A stretch of DNA of 64,000 bases from Burkholderiales bacterium 67-32 (GTDB lineage: Bacteria > Pseudomonadota > Gammaproteobacteria > Burkholderiales > Burkholderiaceae_B), in the NCBI GenBank assembly GCA_001898625.1, contig MKUP01000033.1, forward strand, positions 630,684-694,683, given 5' to 3'. The notes beneath the pieces are model-generated. The model was given only the letters and a program-made list of their open reading frames with translations. It was not told the origin of the DNA and did not search any database. A program made the position numbers and the translations under genes. Within the stretch, counting starts at the first letter, position 1. Each line of letters opens with the position of its first letter. Shown here in pieces: positions 7,786-16,622 of the stretch.

Positions 7786-8766
7786 TCAATCGGTCAGCCG
7801 GATCTGTTTGATTCGAACGATCTCGGCCCATTGTTTCAGGTCGGCCTTGATTGCCGCATCGGCCTGCTCGGGAGATTCGTGGATGATGGTCAGGCCCTGT
7901 ACCTTCGCGCGCTCGATCATTTCGGGATTCCGGAGCGCGAGGTTCATGGCCTCGTTGAGTTTTTGCACGACCGAAGCGGGCGTGCCTTTTGGCGCGAGCA
8001 GTCCGAGCCAGACGCCGGCCTCCACGCCCGGGAACCCCGCCTCCGCCGTTGTCGGCACATCCGGGGCCTGGGGCATGCGCGATTTGCCCATGATGGCCAG
8101 GCCTCGCAACTTTCCCTGTGTGACGTAGGCCTGGGCGCCGCCGACCGAGTCGCACATCAACTGCGTCTGATTGGTCATGACCGACTGCAACGCGGCGGGA
8201 ACGGAGGTATAGGGAACGTAGCTGAGCTGGATGCCGGCCGCAAGCGCGAATAGCTCGCAGCCCAGGTGGCCCGTGGATCCGATGCCCACGCTGGTATGGA
8301 ACATCGGCTGGGCGCGATTCTTCGCATAGGTGGCAAGCTCGCGCAGATTGCGGGCCGGAAGCTCGGGATTGATCACCATGTAGAGCGGATATTCCACCGC
8401 GCGGGCCACCGGCGCGAAATCCTGGAACGGATCGAATGGCTGGGGCGACTTGACCAGTGCGCCGACGAGCGCGCTGGAGCTGGTGAAAAGCAGCGTATAC
8501 CCATCCGGCGGCGCCGTCCGAACGGCGTTGGCGCCGATCAGGCCCGAGGCGCCGGGCCGGTTTTCGATGATGATCGGCTGCTTCAGGTAGGCGCTCATGT
8601 CCCGCGCCAGCACCCGGGCCAGCACATCGGAGCCCCCGCCGGCGGCATAGGGGTTGATCATCTTGATCATCTTGCCGGGAAACGCGTCGTCCGCGCTCGC
8701 CGCGGCGGTCATGCTACAGGCGAGCAAGGCGATAGAGACTTGCGCGGCCATCCTTCTCAAATTCAT
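7786..8766 (-). CDS. Bug/TctC-type periplasmic receptor
   Basis: A 326-residue exported solute receptor with a signal peptide ending ASADDAFPGK (cleavage near residue 25). Family landmarks are INPYAAGGGSDVLARVLA, VIENRPGASGLIGANAVR, the ligand-loop LSYVPYTS and PDVPTTAEAGFPG. The usual VPYKG loop is changed to VPYTS, so ligand contacts may differ. Receptors of this type bind organic acids and normally feed a TctA/TctB membrane pair, which is not present nearby. It sits between an alpha/beta hydrolase and a dehydrogenase, 26 bases ahead of the latter, so the ligand is likely that operon's substrate. Confidence 0.92.
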   Translation of the reverse strand: MNLRRMAAQVSIALLACSMTAAASADDAFPGKMIKMINPYAAGGGSDVLARVLARDMSAYLKQPIIIENRPGASGLIGANAVRTAPPDGYTLLFTSSSALVGALVKSPQPFDPFQDFAPVARAVEYPLYMVINPELPARNLRELATYAKNRAQPMFHTSVGIGSTGHLGCELFALAAGIQLSYVPYTSVPAALQSVMTNQTQLMCDSVGGAQAYVTQGKLRGLAIMGKSRMPQAPDVPTTAEAGFPGVEAGVWLGLLAPKGTPASVVQKLNEAMNLALRNPEMIERAKVQGLTIIHESPEQADAAIKADLKQWAEIVRIKQIRLTD

Positions 8767-8797
8767 TCATGTCTCCGTGATCGCCTTGCGGCGCGTG

Positions 8798-9577
8798 TCA
8801 CACGTCCTGTTTCATCTGCTGGCAGAAGAAGCTTTCCAACAGGTGGTTGTAGACGTCCGGACGCTCGAAGAAAAGCAGGTGCCCGGCATCCGTCACCAAC
8901 TCGAAGCGCGCGCCCGGAATCATCTTCTGCAACTCACGCATGGATGGATTGACGCCATTGTCGTCCTCCCCGCCGATGAGCAGGACGGGCGTGCCCGCCG
9001 CGACCAGCGGGCCGATGTCGTTCTTGAGCTGGCGCATGCCGGTCAGGATGCGCAGATTCACGTCGCGGTTGAGCTGACCGAGCTGCTCGAACAGGAAGCA
9101 GGCGCCCGGGCGGCGCCGGCGGAAATCGTCCTGGTCGATGCTCAAACGGGCAAAGGACAGGTAGTCCGGAGACTTTTCCAGCGCGCCTTTCATCGTCGGC
9201 GCATGGTGCACGGGCACCACCCCGCCGCCGGAGCAGCTCAAGGCCAGCGCCCGGACCCGTTCCGGGAAGCGCGTGGCATAGCTCATTGCCGTGACGCCGC
9301 CCATCGACTGGCCGGCAAGAAAAACGCTTTCGAAGCCCAGGTGATCGATCAATGCCGCCAGGTCGTCCGCGAACGCCTGGGGTCCCCTGCCGTCATCGGT
9401 CGAGAAGCCGAAGCCGCGATGGTCGAACGTGACCACCGTGAACGTCTTCTGCAGCGCGGGAATCTGCTGCCACCAGTGCAGGTGATTGCTGCCGACTCCG
9501 TGCGACAGCACGAGGGGCGGACCCTCGCCATGCACTTCGTAGTAGAGGTCTATGCCGTTGATACGCGCGGTTGCCAT
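8798..9577 (-). CDS. Alpha/beta hydrolase (enol-lactonase/ester hydrolase type)
   Basis: A 259-residue enzyme; the ATG at 9577 follows GAGGAATT, whereas the longer frame upstream has poor composition. The oxyanion region reads LVLSHGVGSNHLHW, the nucleophile elbow GQSMGG places Ser at residue 91, an acid follows in GGEDDNG and the His in TDAGHLLFFE. It closely resembles 3-oxoadipate enol-lactonases and meta-cleavage product hydrolases in length and motif spacing. It hydrolyses an ester, lactone or C-C bond in the cytoplasm. A VOC enzyme lies 34 bases upstream, which would fit a ring-cleavage route, but the substrate is not determined by sequence alone. Confidence 0.88.
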   Translation of the reverse strand: MATARINGIDLYYEVHGEGPPLVLSHGVGSNHLHWWQQIPALQKTFTVVTFDHRGFGFSTDDGRGPQAFADDLAALIDHLGFESVFLAGQSMGGVTAMSYATRFPERVRALALSCSGGGVVPVHHAPTMKGALEKSPDYLSFARLSIDQDDFRRRRPGACFLFEQLGQLNRDVNLRILTGMRQLKNDIGPLVAAGTPVLLIGGEDDNGVNPSMRELQKMIPGARFELVTDAGHLLFFERPDVYNHLLESFFCQQMKQDV

Positions 9578-9611
9578 GAGAATTCCTCGATGCGTGATGG
9601 TTCCGGATGAT

Positions 9612-10082
9612 TCAGCGTTCGAACGAGATTTCGTCGTCGTTGTCGCCGCGTCCCTTGGCGAAGATGTCCAGGGCATCGGGCCGCTCCCAGACGATCTCCA
9701 GCAGGTTGCCGTCGGGATCGTGGAAATAGATGCTCTTCTGGCTTTCGTGGTCGAGGGCGCGCTGGATGGGCACGCCGGCCTCGGTCAGCGCGAAATAGGC
9801 CGCCTTGAGGTCGCCCTCCTCGGCCACCGCGAAGGCCACGTGCTTGACGCCCAGGCCGAGCATGCCCCGCGCGTCGCTGGCGCTGGGCGGCGTCGCCTCC
9901 GGCTCCACGCTCGGAAAGAGGTCCAGCGTGTTGCCATGGGAACCGATCGAAAGAAACACCCCGCCGTGCTCGGGATCCTGTTCGAGCAGACGGAACCCCA
10001 GGATCTCCATGTAGAACTTCTTCGAGACCTCGAGGTCGCGGACGGCCATCAGCACGTGGCCCAGTCGTTGCAGCTTGATCAT
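9612..10082 (-). CDS. VOC-superfamily (glyoxalase/dioxygenase fold) metalloenzyme
   Basis: A 156-residue protein of two beta-alpha-beta-beta-beta modules. Metal-ligand candidates are His9 in RLGHVLMAV, the Glu or Asp in the first module, His in GVKHVAFAV and Glu in GNLLEIVWE, the usual H/E-H-E set. Such proteins are glyoxalase I-like isomerases, epimerases or extradiol dioxygenases. C-terminal residues DIFAKGRGDNDDEISFER extend beyond the fold. The gene lies between a Bug receptor and an alpha/beta hydrolase with gaps of 32-34 bases, so it is part of the operon and probably acts before the hydrolase. Confidence 0.85.
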   Translation of the reverse strand: MIKLQRLGHVLMAVRDLEVSKKFYMEILGFRLLEQDPEHGGVFLSIGSHGNTLDLFPSVEPEATPPSASDARGMLGLGVKHVAFAVAEEGDLKAAYFALTEAGVPIQRALDHESQKSIYFHDPDGNLLEIVWERPDALDIFAKGRGDNDDEISFER

Positions 10083-10114
10083 GAAACGCCTTTTTCTATG
10101 AAAGGGAAAACCGG

Positions 10115-11095
10115 TTACTTGGCTTTTGCCATCTTGGCGTGGGCGGCCTTGGCGCTCTGGTACTCGCGGGCCACGAAGGCCTGGGTCTCGTCCAGGCCGG
10201 CGTCCTCCGGTTCGACGCCCAGGGACGCGAATTTCGAACGGATTTCCTGGGTCGCGGTCGCCGCCGTGAAGGCCCGGTTCAGCTCGAGCTGGACCGCCCG
10301 TGGCGTCTTTGCCGGCACCAGGGCGACGAGCCAGGTGTCGTACGAGGAATCAGGCACGCCCGCCTCGACCGTCGTGGGCACGTCGGGCAGTTGCACCGAA
10401 CGGCGCGACGCGCTGACGGCCACGGCCTTGACGCGCCCCCCCTGGATGAAGGAAAGGGCGACGGGGACCGGCGCAAAGGCGAAATCGACCCGCCCGGCGA
10501 TGACCTCCTGGACGGCTTCGGGCGATCCCTTGTAGGGGATATGAATCAGGTCCATCCCGCTGGCCATGCGCAGTCTTTCCGCGCTGTGATACGTGCTGGA
10601 GCCGATGCCTGCCGACGCATAGCTCAGACGGCCAGGCTGGCTGCGAGCCTTGCGGACGATGTCGTCCACACGGGCATAGCCGGAGTCGCTGGCAACCAGC
10701 AGGACATTGGCGCCGCGGCTGATCAGCGCGACGGGCACCACATCCTTCACCGGATCGAATTTCTGGCTGGGGAATTCCTCGGCGAACAACTGGTAGGTGT
10801 TGCCCAGGATGCCGACGGTCTCGCCATTCGGGGCGGCGGCCGCGACATAGGCGGCCGCCAGGCTGCCCCCGGCGCCGACCTTGTTCTCGATCACGACGGG
10901 TCGGGCGCTGGCCGCCTGGATCCGGTCCCCCACCAGCCGCGCACCGACATCCGCGCTGCTGCCCGGGCTGGTCGGAACGATCAGCCTGAGCACGCGATCG
11001 CCCGAGGGCTGGGCCTGGAGCGTACAGCTCGCACAGACCAGCGCCAGCGCGGACCAGCGCACGGCGGTTGCCTGCAATGCCTTTCTTGTTGTCAT
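10115..11095 (-). CDS. Bug/TctC-type periplasmic receptor, first gene of its operon
   Basis: A 326-residue receptor beginning at 11095 behind GAGGAGACAG. The signal peptide (RWSALALVCASCTLQA) is cut near residue 28. Landmarks are LIVPTSPGSSADVGARLV, VIENKVGAGGSLAAAYV, IHIPYKGSPEAVQEV and PDVPTTVEAGVPDSS. The usual Pro-Gly-Gly loop is Pro-Gly-Ser here. It is the promoter-proximal gene of the minus-strand operon running to 6875 and has a LysR gene upstream on the same strand ending 119 bases before it. The C-terminus is unusually Lys/Ala-rich (KAAHAKMAKAK). Confidence 0.92.
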   Translation of the reverse strand: MTTRKALQATAVRWSALALVCASCTLQAQPSGDRVLRLIVPTSPGSSADVGARLVGDRIQAASARPVVIENKVGAGGSLAAAYVAAAAPNGETVGILGNTYQLFAEEFPSQKFDPVKDVVPVALISRGANVLLVASDSGYARVDDIVRKARSQPGRLSYASAGIGSSTYHSAERLRMASGMDLIHIPYKGSPEAVQEVIAGRVDFAFAPVPVALSFIQGGRVKAVAVSASRRSVQLPDVPTTVEAGVPDSSYDTWLVALVPAKTPRAVQLELNRAFTAATATQEIRSKFASLGVEPEDAGLDETQAFVAREYQSAKAAHAKMAKAK

Positions 11096-11214
11096 GATGC
11101 CTGTCTCCTCTGGCGGAACTTATCGACAGGCGGATTCTTCCATTGGCGTGGCTTGATCAGAAGATGTCAATACTGTCTGTTTGATCGTTTTTTTTCATCA
11201 CCTCGCATCCGGTG

Positions 11215-12168
11215 CTATCCGGCTTGAACGGGACTCTTCCTGGAACGGCTGGCCGGCCGGCGGCCGGCCTTGCCGGGCATCCGGGCACTGGCCCGCCTGA
11301 TGAGGTCGCAGAAATACTCGGCCGCCGGTGTCAGCGGCAGGGTGGCGCGCCGGATCATGACGATGGAGGGGGAATCGATCACCTCCTTGATGGGTATGCG
11401 CTCGATGTGGCCCGCCATCAAAGGAAACTCCAGCCACTGGCGCGGCACCATCGCCAGCATGTCGGCGTCCAGCACGGCCACCATCTGGGAAAGGATGTTG
11501 TTCCCGAAGGTCACGTGTTCGGGCATGGGCATCCGGTGCTTCTTGAACAGCCCCGGAAGCCGGGTGTCCGACGGCGCTGACGCGCTCATCACCCAGCGCG
11601 CCGAACTCAGCTCCTGCAAGGACCTGGCCCCCTGCAGCGGATGACCCGCCCGGCAGACGATGACGCGTTCATTGCCGAACAGCGGCTCGACCGAGAACTC
11701 CTGACCGATGCGCCGCTCCGGTTCGATCCCCACGTAGAAGTCCACGCTGCCATCGCGCAGTTGCGTCTCCACACCGGCGAACGACAGCCCCTCGAGCACC
11801 GTCAATTGCACGTCGCCATAGCGATCCAGGAACGGTTTGAGCACCTCCGGCAGCAGGATCATGTGGGGCACCGTGGACAAACAGGCCACCACCCTGCCCG
11901 CGCCGCCCCCCATGTGCTGCTGGATTTCCTGCTTGGCGCGATGCAGTTCCGCGGTGGCCATGCGCGCCCGCTGCACAAAGAGCATGCCCATGGGCGTCAG
12001 CACCGTACCGCGCTTCTGGCGCTCCAGCAGCGGCGCCCCCACCTCCTTCTCCAACTGCTGGATGCTTTTCGTCATGGCCGACTGGGACACATTCAGGTGG
12101 CGCGAAGCCGCGCGCAAGCTGCCATGGTCGGCCACGGCGATGAAATCCCTCAATTGATGCAGCTTCAA
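11215..12168 (-). CDS. LysR-type transcriptional regulator
   Basis: A 317-residue regulator. The start is placed at a TTG at 12168 because AGGAGG lies 6 bases upstream and the family N-terminus (KLHQLRDFIAVADHGSLRAASRHLNVSQSAMTKSIQQLE) begins exactly there; upstream in-frame sequence is non-family. The winged helix-turn-helix covers residues 1-60 and the periplasmic-binding-like effector domain about 90-300. The C-terminal tail is basic (GRRPASRSRKS). It lies between the operon at 10115 (same strand, downstream) and a LigI-type hydrolase gene transcribed away from it, and could control either. Confidence 0.9.
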   Translation of the reverse strand: MKLHQLRDFIAVADHGSLRAASRHLNVSQSAMTKSIQQLEKEVGAPLLERQKRGTVLTPMGMLFVQRARMATAELHRAKQEIQQHMGGGAGRVVACLSTVPHMILLPEVLKPFLDRYGDVQLTVLEGLSFAGVETQLRDGSVDFYVGIEPERRIGQEFSVEPLFGNERVIVCRAGHPLQGARSLQELSSARWVMSASAPSDTRLPGLFKKHRMPMPEHVTFGNNILSQMVAVLDADMLAMVPRQWLEFPLMAGHIERIPIKEVIDSPSIVMIRRATLPLTPAAEYFCDLIRRASARMPGKAGRRPASRSRKSPVQAG

Positions 12169-12305
12169 CTGATTCCTCCTGGGGATCAATGGAACATTAT
12201 TGCTATCTGTTTTGGAAAGCCCTGCGGGCGAGAATAGCGCCGAACCTCGACCCGCGACAGCAGACCAGTGCGTCGCTGGGGAACACCCTATAGCCAGGAA
12301 CACCC

Positions 12306-13205
12306 GTGCAACAGCCCCCCTCATGGCGGAGCACTCCGCCGCTTCCCGCCAGCCGGTTGGACCGGCCCACCTTCGACATGCCCGCCGGCGCATGCGATGC
12401 GCACATGCATCTGTTCGGTCCCGCCGACCGCTATCCCCCGTCGCGCGCGGCGCGCTACACCCTGCCCGCCGCCTCCGGGGACGACTACGCCGCGACGGCG
12501 GCCAGGCTGGGCCTGGACCGTGCCGTGCTCGTCCAGCCCAGCTTCTATGAAGAGGACAACCGCTGCCTGATCGACGCGCTGCGGCAGTCGGAGAAGGAAT
12601 GGCGCGGCATCGTCATGGCGCCGCTCGACACACCGCTGTCGACGCTCAGCTCATGGCACGAGGCCGGCGTGCGAGGCCTGCGCCTGGATCTGTTCAAGAC
12701 CCGCGCGGCGGGGCTGTCCGGCCCGGCGACCCACGAACTGCTGGCCGGCGCCGGCAGGGTGGCCCAGCGCCTGGGCTGGAGCGTGGACCTGTACACCCCG
12801 GGCAGCCTTTGCCGCGACGCGCTGCCGGCGATCGCGCGGATGCCCTGCCCCGTCTCCATCGCGCACATGGGCTATGTCACGCGCGACGATGCGCAGAACG
12901 AAGAGGGCCTGGAGCGCTTCGTCGCCGACCTTGCCGCCAGCGGGAACATCTGGGTCAAATTGACGGGTCCCTACCGCCTGGAACAGGGCGGCACCGGCCA
13001 CGCCGACCGGATGGCCGCCGCGCTGATCGACGCGATGCCGGACCGCCTGCTGTGGGGCACGGACTGGCCCCACGTCATGGCGCCCGCGCAGGATTCGGGG
13101 GCGCTATTGAACAGATTGGCGTCATGGTGTCCGTCGGCCGACGTGCGCAGGCGGATCCTGGTCGACAACCCCTGCCGGCTCTACGGTTTCGCCAGCCCGG
13201 AATGA
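12306..13205 (+). CDS. Amidohydrolase of the 2-pyrone-4,6-dicarboxylate lactonase (LigI) type
   Basis: A 299-residue TIM-barrel hydrolase read from a GTG at 12306. The metal-binding His pair is in CDAHMHLFGP near residues 30-39; further family markers are VLVQPSFY, GVRGLRLDL, SIAHMGYV and the Asp of LLWGTDWPHV, with the C-terminal ILVDNPCRLYGF. These enzymes hydrolyse lactones such as 2-pyrone-4,6-dicarboxylate or related cyclic acids. It is divergent from the LysR gene, with 137 bases between the two starts, and its 3' end overlaps the racemase gene by 25 bases in the opposite direction. The exact substrate is open. Confidence 0.87.
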   Translation: MQQPPSWRSTPPLPASRLDRPTFDMPAGACDAHMHLFGPADRYPPSRAARYTLPAASGDDYAATAARLGLDRAVLVQPSFYEEDNRCLIDALRQSEKEWRGIVMAPLDTPLSTLSSWHEAGVRGLRLDLFKTRAAGLSGPATHELLAGAGRVAQRLGWSVDLYTPGSLCRDALPAIARMPCPVSIAHMGYVTRDDAQNEEGLERFVADLAASGNIWVKLTGPYRLEQGGTGHADRMAAALIDAMPDRLLWGTDWPHVMAPAQDSGALLNRLASWCPSADVRRRILVDNPCRLYGFASPE

Positions 13206-13945
13206 CCGGAATCGGCGGGCATCGCCAACGCCCGCCGCGCCAGTTCCCGGGCCGAGAGCCGCCCCGGGTCATACAACCGGCAGTCGGGCGGGACATCCTC
13301 CGCTCCCAATGCAAGCGGAATCTCCGTGCAAGCCATCAGAAAGCCCGCCACGCCGGTACGCCTGTGCATCCGCGCCAGCGCGCGCCGGAAGCAGGCACGC
13401 CCCCGTGCGTTGTCGCCCGCCTTCACGCCGTCGTAGATGCCCCGCATGACCAGATCGAGTTCTTCGCCATCCGGTTCCCGGCACACGATACCCACCCGGG
13501 CCAGCGCCTCGGCGTAGATGCCCGATTTCACCGTCCCGGCCGTGGACAACAATCCGACTTCTGTCTCGCCTTTCCCAAGCAGGTAGTCGGCCGTGGCATC
13601 ACCAATGTGCAGGAGCGTCATGTCCGGATGCCTGCCCTGCAACTCGGCATGCCACGCATGCGCCGTATTGCACGACATGGCGACCACTCTCGCTCCCAGC
13701 GCCCTCAGCCCATCCATCTGCCCGGACAAGGCCTGCAGGACCTGCCCATATTCGCCGTGCGCCCCCAGCAGCGCCGACGTTCTGTCGGGCACCGGCAACT
13801 GGAACAGATAGTGGGGCGGGAAGCGCTGGTCGGTCACGCCTGCCCCGCCCGCTTCGATCCGCCGCGCGCATTCCTCCAGGAACAGACCGACGTAGTGCGC
13901 TCCCGCGAACGGGCCCATGCCCCCGATGATGCCGACTGGAACCAC
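13181..13945 (-). CDS. Aspartate/glutamate racemase family protein
   Basis: A 254-residue enzyme; the GTG at 13945 gives the family start VVPVGIIGGMGPFAG, 26 bases after the Bug gene stop. The two catalytic cysteines are visible in VVAMSCNTAHAW and MACTEIPLAL, as expected for cofactor-independent racemases. They interconvert L- and D-aspartate, glutamate or related hydantoin and maleate-type substrates. It is the last gene of a minus-strand set (lyase, Bug, racemase). A broken second copy of this gene lies at 6739-6875. Co-occurrence with an argininosuccinate-lyase-like enzyme suggests an amino-dicarboxylate substrate. Confidence 0.87.
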   Translation of the reverse strand: MVPVGIIGGMGPFAGAHYVGLFLEECARRIEAGGAGVTDQRFPPHYLFQLPVPDRTSALLGAHGEYGQVLQALSGQMDGLRALGARVVAMSCNTAHAWHAELQGRHPDMTLLHIGDATADYLLGKGETEVGLLSTAGTVKSGIYAEALARVGIVCREPDGEELDLVMRGIYDGVKAGDNARGRACFRRALARMHRRTGVAGFLMACTEIPLALGAEDVPPDCRLYDPGRLSARELARRALAMPADSGHSGLAKP

Positions 13946-13971
13946 GTCCGTCTGTCCTGTACGCCGCGCGC

Positions 13972-14934
13972 TCAGTTCAACTGGATGTTGGCGCGCGAGA
14001 TGATGTCGTTCCACCGCCGCGTCTCTTCGCTGGAGAGCTTGGCCAGATCCTCGCTGGTCCCGGGGAACGGCAGGGCGCCCTGCTCGGCCAGTTGCGCGGC
14101 CATGGCCTTCTCCTTGGCGATGCCGATGATCGTCGCTTCCAGCTTCTTGATGATCTTCGGGTCGGTGCCGGCCGGCGCCATCAATCCGTACCAGGACTCG
14201 ACCACGGCATCCTTCACGCCGGCCTCTTCCAGCGTGGGCACGTCGGGCGCGGCGGGGCTGCGTTTCTCGCTGGCCATCGCCAGCACGCGCAGCTTGCCCG
14301 GCTTGATGTAGGGCAGCACGTTGGGCAGGTTGGCGAACATCACATGCACCTGGCCGGCCAGCAGATCGGCGGTGGCGGGACCCGCGCCCCGGTAGGGCAC
14401 ATGCGTGAACTTCGCCCCCGAACGCAGCATGAAGAGTTCGCCGGTCAAGTGGTTGACCGACGCGATGCCGGCGGAAGCCATGTTCAGCTTCCCGGGGTTC
14501 TTGTTGGCATAGGCGATCAGTTCCTGGACCGTCTTCACCGGCACGTTGGTCGACACCGCCAGCGCGTTCGGCACCGTGGAGAACAAGGCGATGGGCGCGA
14601 AATCCTTCTCCGCGTCATAGGGCAGGTCCTTGGACAGCAGCGGCTGGATGGACTGCTGGCCCATGGTGGCCAACAGCAGCGTATAGCCATCGGGCGCGGC
14701 CTTGGCGACGATGCCCGCGCCGATGCTGCCGCCCGCGCCGCCCTTGTTCTCGACGATGACGGGCTGGCCCAGCACTTCCGACAGGCGGTTGGCCAGGATG
14801 CGGCCCATCAGGTTGACCGTGCCGCCGGGCGCGAAGGGCACGACCAGCGTGACGGGCTTGTTGGGATAAGTCTGGGCCTGGGCCCCCGGGCAGACACCCA
14901 GGGCGATCGCAAATAAGGCGATGGGCTTGAACAT
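13972..14934 (-). CDS. Bug/TctC-type periplasmic receptor
   Basis: A 320-residue receptor, start ATG 14934, signal peptide MFKPIALFAIALGVCPGAQA. Landmarks are LVVPFAPGGTVNLMGRIL, VIVENKGGAGGSIGAGIV, THVPYRGAGPATADL and PDVPTLEEAGVKD. Bug receptors usually carry an Asp two residues after the Pro-Gly-Gly loop (PGGxxD); here the loop is PGGTVN, with Asn in that place. It lies between the lyase gene (47 bases upstream) and the racemase, so it probably imports the lyase substrate. Confidence 0.93.
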   Translation of the reverse strand: MFKPIALFAIALGVCPGAQAQTYPNKPVTLVVPFAPGGTVNLMGRILANRLSEVLGQPVIVENKGGAGGSIGAGIVAKAAPDGYTLLLATMGQQSIQPLLSKDLPYDAEKDFAPIALFSTVPNALAVSTNVPVKTVQELIAYANKNPGKLNMASAGIASVNHLTGELFMLRSGAKFTHVPYRGAGPATADLLAGQVHVMFANLPNVLPYIKPGKLRVLAMASEKRSPAAPDVPTLEEAGVKDAVVESWYGLMAPAGTDPKIIKKLEATIIGIAKEKAMAAQLAEQGALPFPGTSEDLAKLSSEETRRWNDIISRANIQLN

Positions 14935-14981
14935 GGTTTGTCTCCTGCACATGATTATTAGATGAATGAAGGGATCCGTGC

Positions 14982-16493
14982 TTACTTCGCTTCGGCGGCG
15001 ACCAGCGCGCGAATGCGTTCCTGCAACGACTCCCGGGCGTCGTGGATGCGCCCGGCCGTCCGGTCGATGACGGTTCTTTGCCTGTCCAGGCGGGCCCGCT
15101 GCTCGCCCAGGTGCTCGAGCACGCGTTGCGGCGCCGGGCCGCCCAGCGACTGGCGGGCGGCCACGTTGCGATGCGGGTCCAGGCAGCCGGCCAGGTCGTC
15201 CTCGTGCAACGCGATGCGCCGCCCCAGTTGCTCGCTCGCCGCCGTGGCAATCATCGCGGGGGTGATCTGCCGGGCCGACAGACCCTGGTCCAGCGCCTGC
15301 CGCACGACGGCGCCGATGATGTGGTGCGCATCGCGGAACGAGGTATCGGCCTTGCGGACCAGCAGGTCGGCCAGGTCGGTTACCGTGGAGAAATCCTCCG
15401 CCGCGCGCGAGGCCATGCGCGCGCGGTTGGGCTCGACCCGCTCCACCAGCAGCTTCATCAAGGTCAGGGCTTTCAGCGCTTCTTCGCAGGCCTCCCAGCA
15501 GGTCCGGGTGCTTTCGCGGCTGCTGTCGCCCGAGTGGGTGAAGTGCGTGGACTTCACGGTGGAGAAAGCCGCCGTCGTCAGGCCGATCAAGTGGCCCGCC
15601 TTGCCCCGCAGGTTCTCCAGCACCGCCGGGTTCTTCTTCTGCGGCATGATGCTGGACGTGCTGGCGATGCTGTCCGGGAAGGACAGGAAACCGAACTCCG
15701 GCGTGGACCAGATGTAGAAATCCTGCACCAGGCGGCTGCACGTGATCATCATGATCGACAGCGCCGCGCTCAGCTCCAGCGCGAAGTCCCGCGAGGCCAC
15801 GCCGTCCAGCGCATTGGCCAGCGGCTGGCTGAAACCCAGCATGGAGCTGGTCAGCGCGCGGTCGATGGGGAAGGACGTACCGGCCAGCGCGCAGGATCCC
15901 AAGGGCGACGCATCCGCCGTATCCAGCGTGTGCAGCACGCGATCGATGTCGCGCGACCACGCATCCACCAGCGCCGACAGGTAATAACCGTAGGTGATCG
16001 GCTGCGCGGCCTGCATGTGCGTGTAGCCGGGCATCACGCAATCGGCATACCGCTCGGCCTGGTCCAGCGCGGCTTGCGCCAGGCCGATCAACGCCGTGCC
16101 GATGCGCATCCCGAAATCCCGCGCCCGGATGCGATCGATGGTCGCGCCCATGTCGTTGCGGCTGCGCGCCGTATGCAGCCGGCCGCCCACGTCCTGGCCC
16201 ACCAGCTTGATCAGATGGGCCTCGTAGTTGAAATAGGCTTCTTCCCGCGCCGGGTCGAGCTCCACGACGTCGGGGCCGTCGGCCTGCATTTTCAGCAACG
16301 CCTTGGCGAGCTGGATGGACGTGCCTTGGTCCAGGATCCCCTGTTCGTCCAGCATCAGCAGATGGGCAAGATTGATCTGGTGCAGCAACTCGAAATTGGC
16401 GAAGAACTCCCGGTTCAAACGCGGCAGGAAAATGAACTCGATCACCTCCTGCGCGAGGGGTTGCTTCAGGCGGGCACTGACTTTGGATTCCAT
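14982..16493 (-). CDS. Argininosuccinate lyase-like enzyme (fumarase/aspartase superfamily)
   Basis: A 503-residue lyase, about 40 residues longer than a typical ArgH. The superfamily signature SSIMPQKKNP (catalytic Ser loop) is intact, as are LHTARSRNDMGA and the TYGYYLSALVDAW core helix. These enzymes split a C-N bond with release of fumarate. Location with a Bug receptor and an Asp/Glu racemase, away from any arginine gene, argues that it is a catabolic paralogue, perhaps for an N-substituted aspartate such as an aminopolycarboxylate; EDDS lyase belongs to the same subgroup. The gene heads the operon and is divergent from a LysR gene 129 bases away. Confidence 0.88.
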   Translation of the reverse strand: MESKVSARLKQPLAQEVIEFIFLPRLNREFFANFELLHQINLAHLLMLDEQGILDQGTSIQLAKALLKMQADGPDVVELDPAREEAYFNYEAHLIKLVGQDVGGRLHTARSRNDMGATIDRIRARDFGMRIGTALIGLAQAALDQAERYADCVMPGYTHMQAAQPITYGYYLSALVDAWSRDIDRVLHTLDTADASPLGSCALAGTSFPIDRALTSSMLGFSQPLANALDGVASRDFALELSAALSIMMITCSRLVQDFYIWSTPEFGFLSFPDSIASTSSIMPQKKNPAVLENLRGKAGHLIGLTTAAFSTVKSTHFTHSGDSSRESTRTCWEACEEALKALTLMKLLVERVEPNRARMASRAAEDFSTVTDLADLLVRKADTSFRDAHHIIGAVVRQALDQGLSARQITPAMIATAASEQLGRRIALHEDDLAGCLDPHRNVAARQSLGGPAPQRVLEHLGEQRARLDRQRTVIDRTAGRIHDARESLQERIRALVAAEAK

Positions 16494-16622
16494 GTTGAGG
16501 CCGGTGATGAATGCAGGAATGCAGTCTCCCTCCCGGCCAACCCATACGTCAAATCACAGATTGACGGCTTCAAATACAAAAATGATATGCTCGATGCGCA
16601 TGCATCAGAATGGAATCAGCCC

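Noticed and set aside
14982-16493. Biosynthetic argH
   Set aside because: The protein is longer than usual, and the neighbours are a racemase and a Bug receptor, not arginine genes; a catabolic paralogue is more likely, although biosynthesis cannot be excluded.
15042-16600. Long plus-strand frame running into the LysR gene at 16623
   Set aside because: It is antisense to the intact lyase gene; only the part from 16623 has family sequence and a proper start.
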